64,000 bases of DNA from Lenzites betulinus (taxonomy: Eukaryota > Basidiomycota > Agaricomycetes > Polyporales > Polyporaceae), in assembly GCA_022264855.1 (NCBI GenBank), contig JABYQU010000049.1, positions 62,001-126,000 on the forward strand, given 5' to 3'. The stretch's first letter is position 1. Every line of letters begins with the position of its first letter. Positions 11,013-20,943 of this stretch are shown in pieces. The position numbers and the translations under genes are program-made. The notes under the pieces were generated by a model. It was not told where the DNA came from, did no database searches, and was given only the letters and a program-made list of their open reading frames with translations.

Positions 11013-12178
11013 ATGGCATGGGTGTCCAAGCCACCCACAAAGCGCACTCGCGAAGCTCCTCCACTAGAGTCATCTTCGGACAGCCAGGACAAGTATATTG
11101 ATGACATGGTGGATGCTGATCTGACCGAAGACGAGGAGAGCAGTGTCCCCACTGACAAAGACCGCAGTGTTGATGCCCTGGCCAAGCACACACAGAAGGT
11201 TGGCAGCTGCAGCTTGTCTGGCACTCTGAAGGCCGCAGACAAGCGAACACGCTTCAACACGCGCTATGCAGGGAAGACCACCAAGGAAACTCTTCGTAAG
11301 TGCATTCGATTTGGGCGATTCCAAACAATTTGCTAACTACTACGCAGAGTCCCTTTCGCAGGGCTGGCAGTCACAATTCTACGCGCATTTCCAGGCCCCC
11401 AAGATCATGCGCATCACAAAAGCTGATGGCCAGGACTCCGCAATGCACCGTTTTGTATGCAAGCGGTCAGTCGTGTGCCTTCCGCCATATCACCTCCATG
11501 TGTAGCTGACAAACTGCGCTCGGAAACCTCCTGAGGTACCCCTCGAAGCACGTGGACCGAGCCGATTACGAGGACTCAATGAGCAATCCAAAGTGGCACG
11601 TCAAAGCATGCAATCCGACCGACATGGCACAGGCAGACCTGATCACTGCTTACACGCATGGTGTAAGTTACAGTCTGGCATGTCTTCGTTACCTCCTTGC
11701 CCTCTGGTGTGCTCGTCGTCATTGCCCGTTCTGCCTGGTCGAGGACCCAGAGCTCTGCGTGATCTTCAGGATGCTCTATGACAAGATCGACATACCGTCA
11801 CAATGGACCATATTGCGGGACATATGCCTGCTTCAAACCCATGCCCACAATGGTGTGGTGGCGCACTTTAAGGTAAGCACTCCGTTGTTGTTTTTCTGAG
11901 ATCCGCAATCTCAAACCCCGCGCAGGCAATCGAGGGTAAGGTCCATCTGTGCGTCGACGGATGGACTTCCCCCAACGTCATATCCTTCCTCAGGATCACC
12001 GTACATTAGCATGTCAAGAGTGAAGTCCATCACATTATACTCGATTTCGTCCGGTATGTTCCACTTAATATCCGCCGTGCACTGCTGTAGCTAACTGCTT
12101 GCAAACAGCCTTGATAAAGCACATACCGGGGTGTATCTCGCCGAGAAACTCGCCGAGTCTCTGAGGAAGTATGGTCTT

Positions 12179-12185
12179 GAGAAGA
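12179..12185. repeat. Target duplication of element B (left copy)
   Basis: GAGAAGA is repeated at 15379-15385. Extended to eight bases there is one mismatch, consistent with a slightly aged 8-bp hAT duplication. Confidence 0.65.
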
Positions 12186-12686
12186 CACCATATGTTGTAC
12201 CCATAATGTGTTACGAACCATTTAGCTTCTGTAACCGTTTTACATTACGAACCGTCAGGGCCCGTAATGTGTTACGAAGCTCCGGAGAGCGCCCCAGGAC
12301 CTTCCTAATTAGGTAGGCAGCCCGGGGGAGGCCTGTTATCTCCCCAGAGATAACAGATTGGCCCATATCTAACTGATCACTTTCTTATCTTTTTAGATTA
12401 AGTCTTTATCTCATCTCTCTGGCCTCTCCCCTGCCTCAATAGCCTCGCTACACGGGCGCTTATTTTCGTTTTTGGTGCGTACCTCCTACCCTTCTCTGGC
12501 TCATAGCTCATTCAGTTTCCACTCAATCAAGCTCTATTTAGGCTCGTTTTAAAGGCAAACAATCATATATAGATATTGCTGGAAACAGGTAAGTACTCAC
12601 ACTATGATTACAGGTGCTACTACGGCGCTTTAAGCAGCACAAAACGAGCAATAACTCGCCCGCTTCGCGTCGCGCAAACACGTGCA

Positions 12687-12734
12687 AGGGCTCCTTAGAA
12701 CCGTGCTTTCAGCGCGGTTCTAACGAGCCCTTTC
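12687..12734. repeat. Hairpin within the left arm of element B
   Basis: AAGGGCTCCTTAGAACCG and CGGTTCTAACGAGCCCTT form an imperfect stem. The mirror copy is at about 14010-14056. Confidence 0.7.
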
Positions 12735-14512
12735 GTGAGAGAAACGACCTAGCCGTTCCCGAGCTATGCGTGCTTCTCCCCAGAAGCAATACATCTTGGA
12801 GCAGTTCGCTCTTTTCTACCCCAGAACATGTCACATTGCCCTGACATTTGATTTATAGATATTATATAGCCCCTCAAGTCAAGAACAGCGCTCAAAACAC
12901 TCAAACAAGAGCATAAGAAGACATTCCAGCCCAAGCTATAGCACACCCCCCTACCCCCCTCCCTGCTCTTTCCTTCTCCCCCCTGATGCCCCACCCCGGC
13001 GCTGTTTATCTCAGACTATGTATCTACCACCCAAAAATGTATCTACCAAGTTGCAGGATACCCAGGTGTCAAATGAAGAATATATTTAAGTTCTTCTTCT
13101 GACATAATCTGCCCTATGGGCGTCCAGTATGCTACCCAATATCAATTCTAATACCTGGGTCATGTAGACATCGTATGTAGCTAATCAATGCGAAAGCAAC
13201 GATGTGAAACAATACAGAAATGAGTGAGCTATAAGCTCTGGAGTGTGAACATACATATATTGTGCTTACCGCTGCTCCGGGACTGTAAGACCCGTCTTAG
13301 AGTGTCTTACAGTACACAGCTATGCACTAGCACAAACTAGACACCTTAGATACTTTCCTCATAGCTCCGCGACTTCTGCACCATATATTATGATTCAAAA
13401 TGTGTTATGTTCCTCTTTCCAATGTCTATTCAATGGTATAGTGTGTTTTACTATCGCATGCCTGGATCAAGTACTATCAAGCACTATAGCTGACAACTGA
13501 TAAGGGTGCCAAAGAACCAGTTCTCAACCGATTAAGGCGCAAAGACCACGGGTCTGTTTACACATGCAAGACGGACCAGCTGAAAAAAACAGGATATTGA
13601 TACAACTCTTTTTCACTGAGATATTGAGGTTTTGAGGGAGGAAGAAGTATTTCTCGCTTTTTTTAAATTGCAGACACTGTGACACACTGTAAGAGGCAAT
13701 GAAGGGGTTTAAAATATATTGGAGACTATTAGTACCATACATAGGGTGTATGGAGAGGGCACAAGGGGTCTATCAACAAAGGGAGAGGGTGTGGAGGGTC
13801 CTATGATCACCCATATTATACTATATCTAGCTGAATTGGCGGGTTTTGCGTATGTGGAATCCATTTGAGCACACTACTATGGTATACATACAAGAGATGG
13901 GACATGTGCAATAGAAAATGGAAGAGAAACAGCCCAGATGTTCCCAAGGATGCTGCTCCTGGGGAAGGGCGCGCATAACTTGGGAATCGCTGGTTCGTTT
14001 TGCGCGCAAAAGGATGCGTTAGAACCGCACTGAAAGCACGGTTCTAACGCGTCCTTTATCGTGGTTTTGCGACGCGAAACGGGCAAGCTATTGCCTGTTT
14101 TGTGACGCTTGAAGTGCCCTAGTAGCACTTGTGATACTTATGTGAGTACTTACCTGTGTCTAGCAATACCTGTATATGATTATTTGCATTTGTATTGCCT
14201 TCCAAACAAGCCTGGATAGAGCCTGATAGAGTAGAAACTGAATGAGCTATGAGCCAGAGAAGGGTAGGAGGTACGCACCAAAAACGAAAATAAGTGCCCG
14301 TGTAGCGAGGCTATTGAGGCAGGGGAGAGGCCAGAGAGATGAGATAAAGACTTAATCTAAAAAGATAAGAAAGTGATCAGTTAGATATGGGCCAATCTGT
14401 TATCTCTGGGGAGATAACAGGCCTCCCCCGGGCTGCCTACCTAATTAGGAAGGTCCTGGGGCGCTCTCCGGAGCTTCGTAACACATTACGGGCCCTGACG
14501 GTTCGTAATGTA

Positions 14513-15321
14513 CTTGAGGGTGAACGGCGATGCTTCGCACGCCCAGCCCGATTCCACCCATAATATTGTGATATAACGATGCATCGATGGGAGAGAACTT
14601 GAAACAGGGCTCTCCACTGGCTGTCCGTGAGTATCATCCACCGTGACACTGCTCGTATTTTTATTTACTGACTCCGATGAGCTTTGTGGGCACAGACATA
14701 GCTCTGCATTACTGGGCGCACACTTCGGGCGGGCTACGCCCGCCCTCAATGTGCGCCCCTCTCTCGCATGAAGAACAATTTATATGATCCTAGTGCGGTG
14801 ACCCATCATAGCCACGGCGGTTATTGTGATAGACATTTGTCTGGCACTGACATTTGTAAATTGAATGCAGTAATTAGTGTCTCGATGGTATCGAAGCAGG
14901 CCGACCTGAGAAACCAACACTCACCAAAGCGAACACAAGTGCTAGTTCCTTGCTCGTCAGAGCAAGGCGCGGCTCTCCTTTGCCACAACCTGAGGATGAT
15001 ATTCTTGCGCTATGTCATCCCTTATGCAACAAAATACTAACCTTGGAAGCTTGAAGATGAGCAAGGAAACGCGCTACCGCAACCTGAGGCACCGTTCGAG
15101 TAGTCCGGGAACTTGAACTAACGGTGTACATATATACATACTAACAGAGGCGAATCGAGTTGCACGCTCGGCTCTCGATGCACCAAGCCACAGCTAACAA
15201 ACAAAGATAAATACCGGGAGTACCAGGAGCTTTCATCAACTGCGGCCAGAACCGGGTGTGCCCCGATTCACGTGCCCCCACCAAGTTGTCATACTCAAAT
15301 ACCGATTCCCAGTGGAATCGG
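14513..15321. mobile_element. Unclassified insertion (D) in the right arm of element B
   Basis: The left arm of B reads continuously through a stretch that, in the right arm, is split between GTAATGTA (ending 14512) and AAACGGTTAC (from about 15324). The extra 0.8 kb has no arm counterpart. It contains a long hairpin (14704-14749) and ends in a 20-base palindrome (15302-15321, CCGATTCC CAGT GGAATCGG). I find no protein, no clear terminal repeats and no clean target duplication; a TA duplication with one change is possible. Confidence 0.5.
14704..14749. repeat. GC-rich hairpin in insertion D
   Basis: GGGCGCACA and GGGCGGGC pair with GCCCGCCC and TGTGCGCCC around a TAC loop, giving a two-part stem of 17 pairs. 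Confidence 0.75.
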
Positions 15322-15378
15322 AAAAACGGTTACAGAAGCTAAACGGTTCATGACACATTAATGGTACAACAGCTGCTG

Positions 15379-15385
15379 GAGAAGA
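15379..15385. repeat. Target duplication of element B (right copy)
   Basis: GAGAAGA, identical to 12179-12185. The transposase reading frame resumes here. Confidence 0.65.
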
Positions 15386-17430
15386 AAGTACTAACCGTCA
15401 CCTGTGACAACACGGAGAACAACACCACAATGATGAAGAAGCTGCAATTGCTCCTCCTAAACATTAGGGGTCCAAAGGTCCGAGTTCGCTGCCTGGCGCA
15501 CATACTCAATCTAGTCATCAAGGTATGTTTGAGCTCATCTCACCCAGTGGCCGGTATGCATTCTGATCATATATTTCTCAAGGTGATCTTGTCTCAATTT
15601 GATGATGAACAGCGCCGCCGACGCAACCCCAGCAAAGCTTTCGAAGCCGACATGAATGCTCTCCAGGACGACGACAATCTTGATGACAACAACGACCTGG
15701 TCGACAATGATATGCTCAAGAGCGACGCAGCGCGGGACACGGCCGATGAGAGCATCATCAACAAGTATGAGGACTTGTCCCCCAGTGCGGACTACACCTC
15801 CGCCGAAGTACGCGAGGGCCATACTGCTCTCAAGAAGGTCCCCTCATTTCTCTATGAACTCCCACATCTTGATTAGTCACTCACTCATTTCCCCCTTGTC
15901 AGGTCGCCCAGGTGTCCAAGAAGGTTTGGCACAGTCCCACCATGCGCACGGAGCTTGCCCGGCTTGCCACCGACACCAGTCTCACTACGACAGTGCTCAT
16001 TCGCCCTGTCAAGACGCGTTGGAACACAATGACTGAGGTACTCAAGCGCGCCCTCGACTTGCGTGATGTCCTCGGCCACCTGTGCAACTCAATTCAATTC
16101 AACAAGCCCCAGGGTGTCCGACTCCGATGCTTTGCGCTCACCGACAGCGAATGGGACATAATCCAGCAGCTCTCCTCGATGTGAGTCCGATCGATACTAT
16201 CTCTGACTTCTTGCTGCTTCCTGGTGCTGACATTCTATCATAGCCCTTTCTCTATGCCACCAAGGAGATCTCTAAGAGTGGCCACACCCTCGTACATGAG
16301 GTGATCCCGTACATCAATGTCCTTACTGAGCACGTCAACAACATACACAAGAACTCAGCCCTCACAATCCCAGTGCGCACAGCTGCAAAATGCGGGCATG
16401 TGAGGTTAGACAAGTATTACACGCTCACGGACGACTGCATTGTGCATCGAGTGGCCATGAGTGAGTGCCTTCGGCATGCAGCAGTGGAAAACTCAAACTA
16501 ATTCATGCTCATACAGTCCTGCACCCACGCTACAAGAAAGAATACTTCCGCTGTCTCGACTGGCCTTCAGAGTGGATCTCCGAGGCAGAGGAACTGGTCC
16601 GCAACGAATGGCGCAGCTACTACAAGCCCAAGGTCTCGCGGATTCAACCTGCTGCATGCGTGCAAGGTCACATGAGCGCACATGGCAAGGAGGTATGTTT
16701 CGAACATATCTCGAGCACACTTCTTTGTCTGACAACTTCACCTTCTTAGCCTGCAGCCCTGTTGGCCTCGCGCAACATGTTCGCATTCATCATGGCAGGC
16801 AACACCAACAATGATGAAGACGTGCTCGAGGCCTACCTCGACGGGCCTGCGCTGACAACCGTCAAGGACCCCATCGCACATTGGGAGCTTGTCTATGCAT
16901 CGGCTGCACGCAAAGATCCCGCGTGTAAGGGCGAGAAACAGCTCGCCTTGATGGCTTTGGATTTTCTCTCGTCCCAAGTTATGCAAGTCTCTATCACATG
17001 GTACGCTATTGTTTCGCTAACTCTTATTTCAGCGACATCCACAGATGCCGAGCGCACCTTCTCCCATGGAGGGCTCATGGTTTTGAAGTTCCGCCATGGC
17101 CTTGCAGACGAATCCATGCGTGCAAGCACGCTTCTTGGATCATGGGCAAGACTCAACAATCTTCTTCTGGAGGCTGATGCAATCGACGTCCTCAAGGCTG
17201 CATCCCGCAAGCAAGACATCGGTCTCACCCCTCCCCCCACCGCCGTGCCTTCCGGATCATCGGCCTCAGCTTTTGCGGCTCACGCGACCTCTACAACGGC
17301 CTCCACGGCTCGCACGTCCTCTGCAGCGGCATCGGTAGGTTCTACGTGCACTAATAAAGGTGTCCCGAAGCCTCGCCCGAAAGGCAAGGGCAAGTCTGCT
17401 GTGGCCGTGTCCATGATAACACTCGATTAG

Positions 17431-18075
17431 TACACTAGTAGCACTACTGTGATCTCATTCATGTACTACACTAAAGTTCCCTCCGTAACCGTCTCCAAGT
17501 CCCAATCAGTCTTGTACCCATGTGCGCCGTGTGGTGTGATTTCCATGCTCGCCCTCATGTCAGACATCTGTGCTCACCGCTTTGACCAGGCTACTTAGTA
17601 CTGCTTGTGGCAGTTAGGATCTGCTTGCTTACTTGCATATCCTGTGGCCCGCCGTCTATGGTCTATGTGCTTTTGCATTGCAGACAGCCGACATAAAATC
17701 TGTACAAGTTCTATACATAGTAGACTATATACCTACAGTACAAGCCAGTACTATATGGATACAAGCCGGTACTATATGGATACAAGTCATTACCAGACTG
17801 ATATGTACATGTAATAAGCATGTAATCAAATCTACACTACGGTAGGCTTAATTTCAGCAAGTAATGGATAAGATTTACAAATACCTGTATAGAACCTGGA
17901 CCTATTGCAGGTTCCGGTCATATTGCAGGTCAACCTGTAGGTTTTAGGTTTGGGTTTACAGGTCCAGGTTGATCTAGCTGCAGGTTAATCCCGGATCTAG
18001 GTTAGGGGTCTGAGACACGGAATACCTGTAGGTACGGATCCGGATAACCTATAGGTTGACCTATGCTCTACTCTA
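17431..18075. repeat. 3' flank, right subterminal and terminal repeats of the hAT element
   Basis: Non-coding sequence after the transposase stop. From about 17881 it holds repeated CAGGT/AGGTCCAGGT/ACCTG motifs, for example 17959-17969, and a TAGGTTGACCTA palindrome next to the terminal repeat at 18058-18075. The motifs mirror those at the left end. Confidence 0.6.
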
Positions 18076-18083
18076 ATATGCTG

Positions 18084-19234
18084 TGAATGGGGTTATAAGT
18101 TATCTAGCAGAGGCATGGACACAGGCAGCTGCTCTCTGGCGTAAAGCTTAAGTATATACCTTTTGGGTGAGTGTCCTATAATAAGCATCAGCTTGCACAT
18201 TTAGAGTCTACCTCAAAGTAACTGTTTTGCATCATGATGTGGGTGAGCATATGCTAGTGTGCAGGTAATGATGATCATAAGTAAATGTATGCACACATAT
18301 AGTCTGATATTATACTTGTAAGGCTATTAGCACCTGCTTGGCATGCATAAGTATCATGTAACAGTGTGGTTGGGCATTGTGGAGGTTGGAACTTAGTAAC
18401 TGAAATCTGAGCACAAACAGCACAAGGGCCCAGGGGGAGGAAGGTGGTGGTTTGGGAGGAAGAGACATTGATGCTGCTTTTCAGGGCAAAGGGTTTCATA
18501 AGGGATTTGTTCCAGAAGAGGGCAAATGTGAACAAACAGCACCAGTGTTAGATGTCTGGAGATCAACTGAGGAGTAGTTTGGGTTGAGTTGAGGGTATCA
18601 AAAGAGCAAGTATGGTGGTATTTGACAGGCATTTATTATTATGACTTGATAGCTTCAGCATAAATATGTATGTGCTTGTTCTATCTAGCTGACCTGTTAA
18701 CTGTATACTTTTATAAAGCTTTATGTTACAATGGCGGAGTATGGTGAAATATAATATATATATACATATATATGCATAAATTTCATAGTATGCCACGATT
18801 TTTGACTAGGGCCTTTACTATCAGACAGAATCTCACAGACCTCTATAGACCTCTACCTGCTACCCATCTAGTACAACAAATCTCCTACCTGCATCTGCAG
18901 ACCCTGTGGCACCCTACAGCACCATACATCAAACTCATGCTTTTGCTAATGTGTTGCTTAGTGCATAATCCAGTATATATTATAGTTTTTCCTTTGCGGT
19001 CTATTATTTTAAAAGCAGCTATAAGGGGTACTCTAGTTATAATGAATAAGTTGGGTATTTTTTGTAGAAGGAGCAAACTATATATAAGGCCAAGTGAGTA
19101 TATAATGACAGACAGTGCTAATTGTGGGCAGAGGGTAAAGATTATGGTGATGAGAGTGCATAATATGTAAGGTTATGGTGGAGATAAGGATAAAGCTGTG
19201 GGAACTAATATATACAGGGGTGTAGGACTATATA
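18084..19234. other. AT-rich gene-free block
   Basis: Between the hAT element and the chromovirus. Short AT-rich runs and a TATATATACATATATATG tract near 18755-18775; no supported gene. Confidence 0.5.
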
Positions 19235-19239
19235 CAAGC
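19235..19239. repeat. Target duplication of the chromovirus (left copy)
   Basis: CAAGC, repeated exactly at 26590-26594. Confidence 0.85.
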
Positions 19240-19603
19240 TGTTAAGACGATGCCCAGTGGTTCGCTTGTTAGGCTTTCAGCACAGGGACTTAGACGCTTC
19301 ACACAGAGGGATTGAGGTTCAGAGGGGAGGTTCGAAGGGCGATAGATAACCAGGTCGAGCTGAGGTTCTCCTCAGCTCTCCTACTCGTATATATACATGT
19401 GAGACACTCTGTAACCATGAGGCACAGCCTGCAGGTAACCACACCGTAGCCATAAGGTACTGAAACACGTAGCGGAAACACACCGTAGCCATGAGGCACT
19501 GAAACACGTATCCAAAACACAAGGTAACCACAAGGCAGAGTCCGTGACTGATTCCAGACATAACGTGTGACCAACCGTTACTGAAGCACGTACGGTTGTA
19601 ACA
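19240..19603 (-). repeat. 3' LTR of the chromovirus
   Basis: Direct repeat of 26225-26589. It contains a TATA-like GTATATATAC and an internal near-tandem repeat (units with CACCGTAGCCATGAGG / CTGAAACACGTA). A purine-rich tract (minus strand, AGAAAGGGGGTTA, near 19604-19616) precedes it, as expected for plus-strand priming. Confidence 0.9.
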
Positions 19604-19642
19604 TAACCCCCTTTCTATGGTAGGAAGTCGCCCTCGACTTCT

Positions 19643-20722
19643 TCAGATAGTGTCTTGGAAGTGTTGAAGCTCCGGTGAGCGTGGAGGAGAGCGAGGGGAC
19701 GCAGTTCCGAACCAAGGGCAGTCCGCGTCGAGATGTCCTGCACCCCACATCCTGCACCAACGACACTGTCTTTGGGGACAGTATAGCGTTCCGTGGCCGA
19801 CGATGACGCAGTTGAGACAGAACTGTTCATTGGCTATCGCGTCGAGGATGGGGTATCGACTGGTAGTCGCATTTTCCGCAGCGACAGGTACCGGAGTGGC
19901 ATAGAATGGGATTGATAGCTGCGGTGGAGGAGGGATTGGAAGTGGTGCTTGCCACGATACGGGTCTGGGGGTGTCAGGACGAGGTCGTAGGGGTTGGATC
20001 TGCTCGAGACGAGGTCGAACATATTGTGCTTCAGGGGCCGGGGATAGCGCGCATGTTCGTCGAGACAATGCTGGACCTCCCGGATGTTTGGTTGGCTCTG
20101 GTTCACCGAGTTCCGGTACGATTCGTCCAAAGTACTGTTGGAGGCGGTGGCGATTGGTGGGCCACGAGAGGGCATGGTCGATGTTCTCTCGTGCGTCCGA
20201 GAGGTGCTGCATCCCTTCGTCGAGGTGGTAGAGCGCATGTGCCGCTTCTTCTCCGGGGACATTCTCCAATGCTTGTTGTACTGCTTCGAGGTGACGGATT
20301 ACGTGCCTTTGGTAGAACTCCTGGCTGACCACTACCCATAGGTTGTAGTTGCGTCTCGAAAGGGTTTCGTCGACTATGTCTTTGAGCTCGTTTTGAGTGT
20401 CGACGGCTCATGCATAGGCCACAGCGAAAGCTTCTATCCGTGGGTCCGACAATTGTACCGCTTCAGATTCGTGAAGAGTTTCCTCCGACGAGTTCGACGA
20501 TTGAGTGGGTGCGATGTTTTCGTCGACGAACACGTAACTGGCGGTGTCTTCGACGGGTGTGTTAGGCCGAGTCGGGACCCAGGTATTGCGCGAGAATGGG
20601 AGTTCCATCCCCATGGCTGGTCGCAGTGTCTTCGACGGTGGTGGGAGAGAGTGGATCGCGGTGGTCGAGGAGGTGTTGGAGGAGTGAGAAGTAGAGTTGG
20701 GAAACGTATCTGAGGAAGGCAA
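19643..20722 (-). pseudogene. Chromovirus downstream ORF with zinc-knuckle-like C-terminus (one nonsense codon)
   Basis: This frame lies between the chromodomain and the 3' LTR. It reads from 20722 to a TGA at 20408-20410, then continues in frame (AVDTQNELKDIVDETL ...) to 19643. The N-terminal half is Ser/Thr/Pro-rich. The middle is proline-rich. The C-terminus has FCLNCVIVGHGTLYC and CRWCRMW...C, a CCHC-like knuckle arrangement. Similar zinc-knuckle ORFs accompany other mushroom Gypsy elements as I recall them; function unknown. It sits where env lies in some Gypsy elements but does not look like an envelope protein. Confidence 0.55.
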
Positions 20723-20777
20723 GAGCGAAGAGGAATGCGGTGAAGGTAGTGATGAGGACGGCGACTATGTTCCCCAT
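20562..20777 (-). CDS. Small ORF with a membrane segment in the chromovirus 3' region
   Basis: A 71-residue ORF (MGNIVAVLITTFTAFLFALA ...) whose first 25 residues form one strong hydrophobic helix. It overlaps the next ORF downstream in another frame and follows a second small membrane ORF. Whether it is translated, or is joined to its neighbours by frameshifting or a lost base, cannot be told from the sequence. Confidence 0.35.
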   Translation of the reverse strand: MGNIVAVLITTFTAFLFALAFLRYVSQLYFSLLQHLLDHRDPLSPTTVEDTATSHGDGTPILAQYLGPDSA

Positions 20778-20935
20778 GCGTTGAAGTCATCCTTCTTGGG
20801 GGGGTAGTCCCTGGAGAGGAGGGTCCTCTCGAGTAGTCGTTGAGAGAACTCTCGCAGGATGTAGGCGATGGCTGCGAGGGAGATGGCGAAGAGGGCGAGA
20901 ATGTAGAGGCAGAGGAGTACGAGGAGTGTGAGCAT
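20765..20935 (-). CDS. Small membrane ORF directly after the chromovirus pol stop
   Basis: A 56-residue ORF starting eight bases after the chromodomain stop at 20944. It begins MLTLLVLLCLYILALFAIS and has one long hydrophobic stretch followed by a basic and acidic tail. The tight spacing suggests translation after pol, or a once longer frame; this is inference. Confidence 0.35.
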   Translation of the reverse strand: MLTLLVLLCLYILALFAISLAAIAYILREFSQRLLERTLLSRDYPPKKDDFNAWGT

Positions 20936-20943
20936 GTTGAGGT

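Larger units (their letters stand above)
12186..15378. mobile_element. Fold-back element B inserted in the transposase gene
   Basis: The left end reads CACCATATGTTGTACC and the right end, reversed, CAGCAGCTGTTGTACC. Both match the ends of element A in layout. The left arm is about 12186-12820. The right arm is about 13910-14512 plus 15322-15378, split by a further insertion. The centre is AT-rich and non-coding. Each arm holds a hairpin (12687-12734; 14010-14056) resembling those in element A, including a GAAAGC-type stem. No transposase is encoded, so it is non-autonomous. Without the inner insertion it would be about 2.4 kb. Confidence 0.8.
11013..17430 (+). pseudogene. hAT transposase gene, interrupted by fold-back element B
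   Basis: This multi-exon gene starts at ATG 11013 (MAWVSKPPTKRT). Exon 1 ends at 11295 (GTAAGT) and exon 2 starts at 11348. A BED-like region (FVCKR ... YPSKHVDRADYEDS ... WHVKACNP) comes first. The catalytic core includes VHLCVDGWTSPN before the insertion and VLTVTCDNTENNTTMM and RCLAHILNLVIK after it, and the C-terminal dimerisation segment reads ATSTDAERTFSHGGL (about 17032-17076). Element B lies inside an exon between LEK and KVLTVTCDN; removing B and one duplicated copy restores the frame. Its transposase would bind the 18-bp ends and AGGTC-rich subterminal repeats of this element. Apart from the insertion most exons look intact. A short tract near 17012-17034 can be read through or as an intron. 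Confidence 0.8.
6173..18075 (+). mobile_element. Large two-gene hAT-type DNA transposon
   Basis: The ends are perfect 18-bp inverted repeats, TAGAGTAGAGCATAGGTC at 6173-6190 and its reverse complement at 18058-18075. They start TAGAG, which fits the loose hAT terminus YARNG. The flanking octamers are ATGTGCTG (6165-6172) and ATATGCTG (18076-18083), so 7 of 8 bases agree, as expected for an old 8-bp hAT target duplication. Inside each end lies an array of AGGTC/CAGGT motifs. The element encodes a hAT transposase (plus strand, from 11013) and an unknown gene (minus strand, ending at 6688), transcribed away from each other. Without the two nested fold-back insertions it would be about 6.1 kb. 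Confidence 0.85.

Noticed and set aside
14513..15321. Helitron interpretation of insertion D
   Set aside because: A terminal hairpin is present but there is no 5' TC, no CTRR end and no clear A|T insertion site.
19438..19510. CRISPR-like short repeats in the LTR
   Set aside because: They are near-tandem repeats inside an LTR with no spacers, in a eukaryotic genome.
19643..20935. Envelope gene in the chromovirus
   Set aside because: There are membrane helices but no signal peptide, no cysteine-rich ectodomain and no fusion-type segment; the C-terminus is a zinc-knuckle type.
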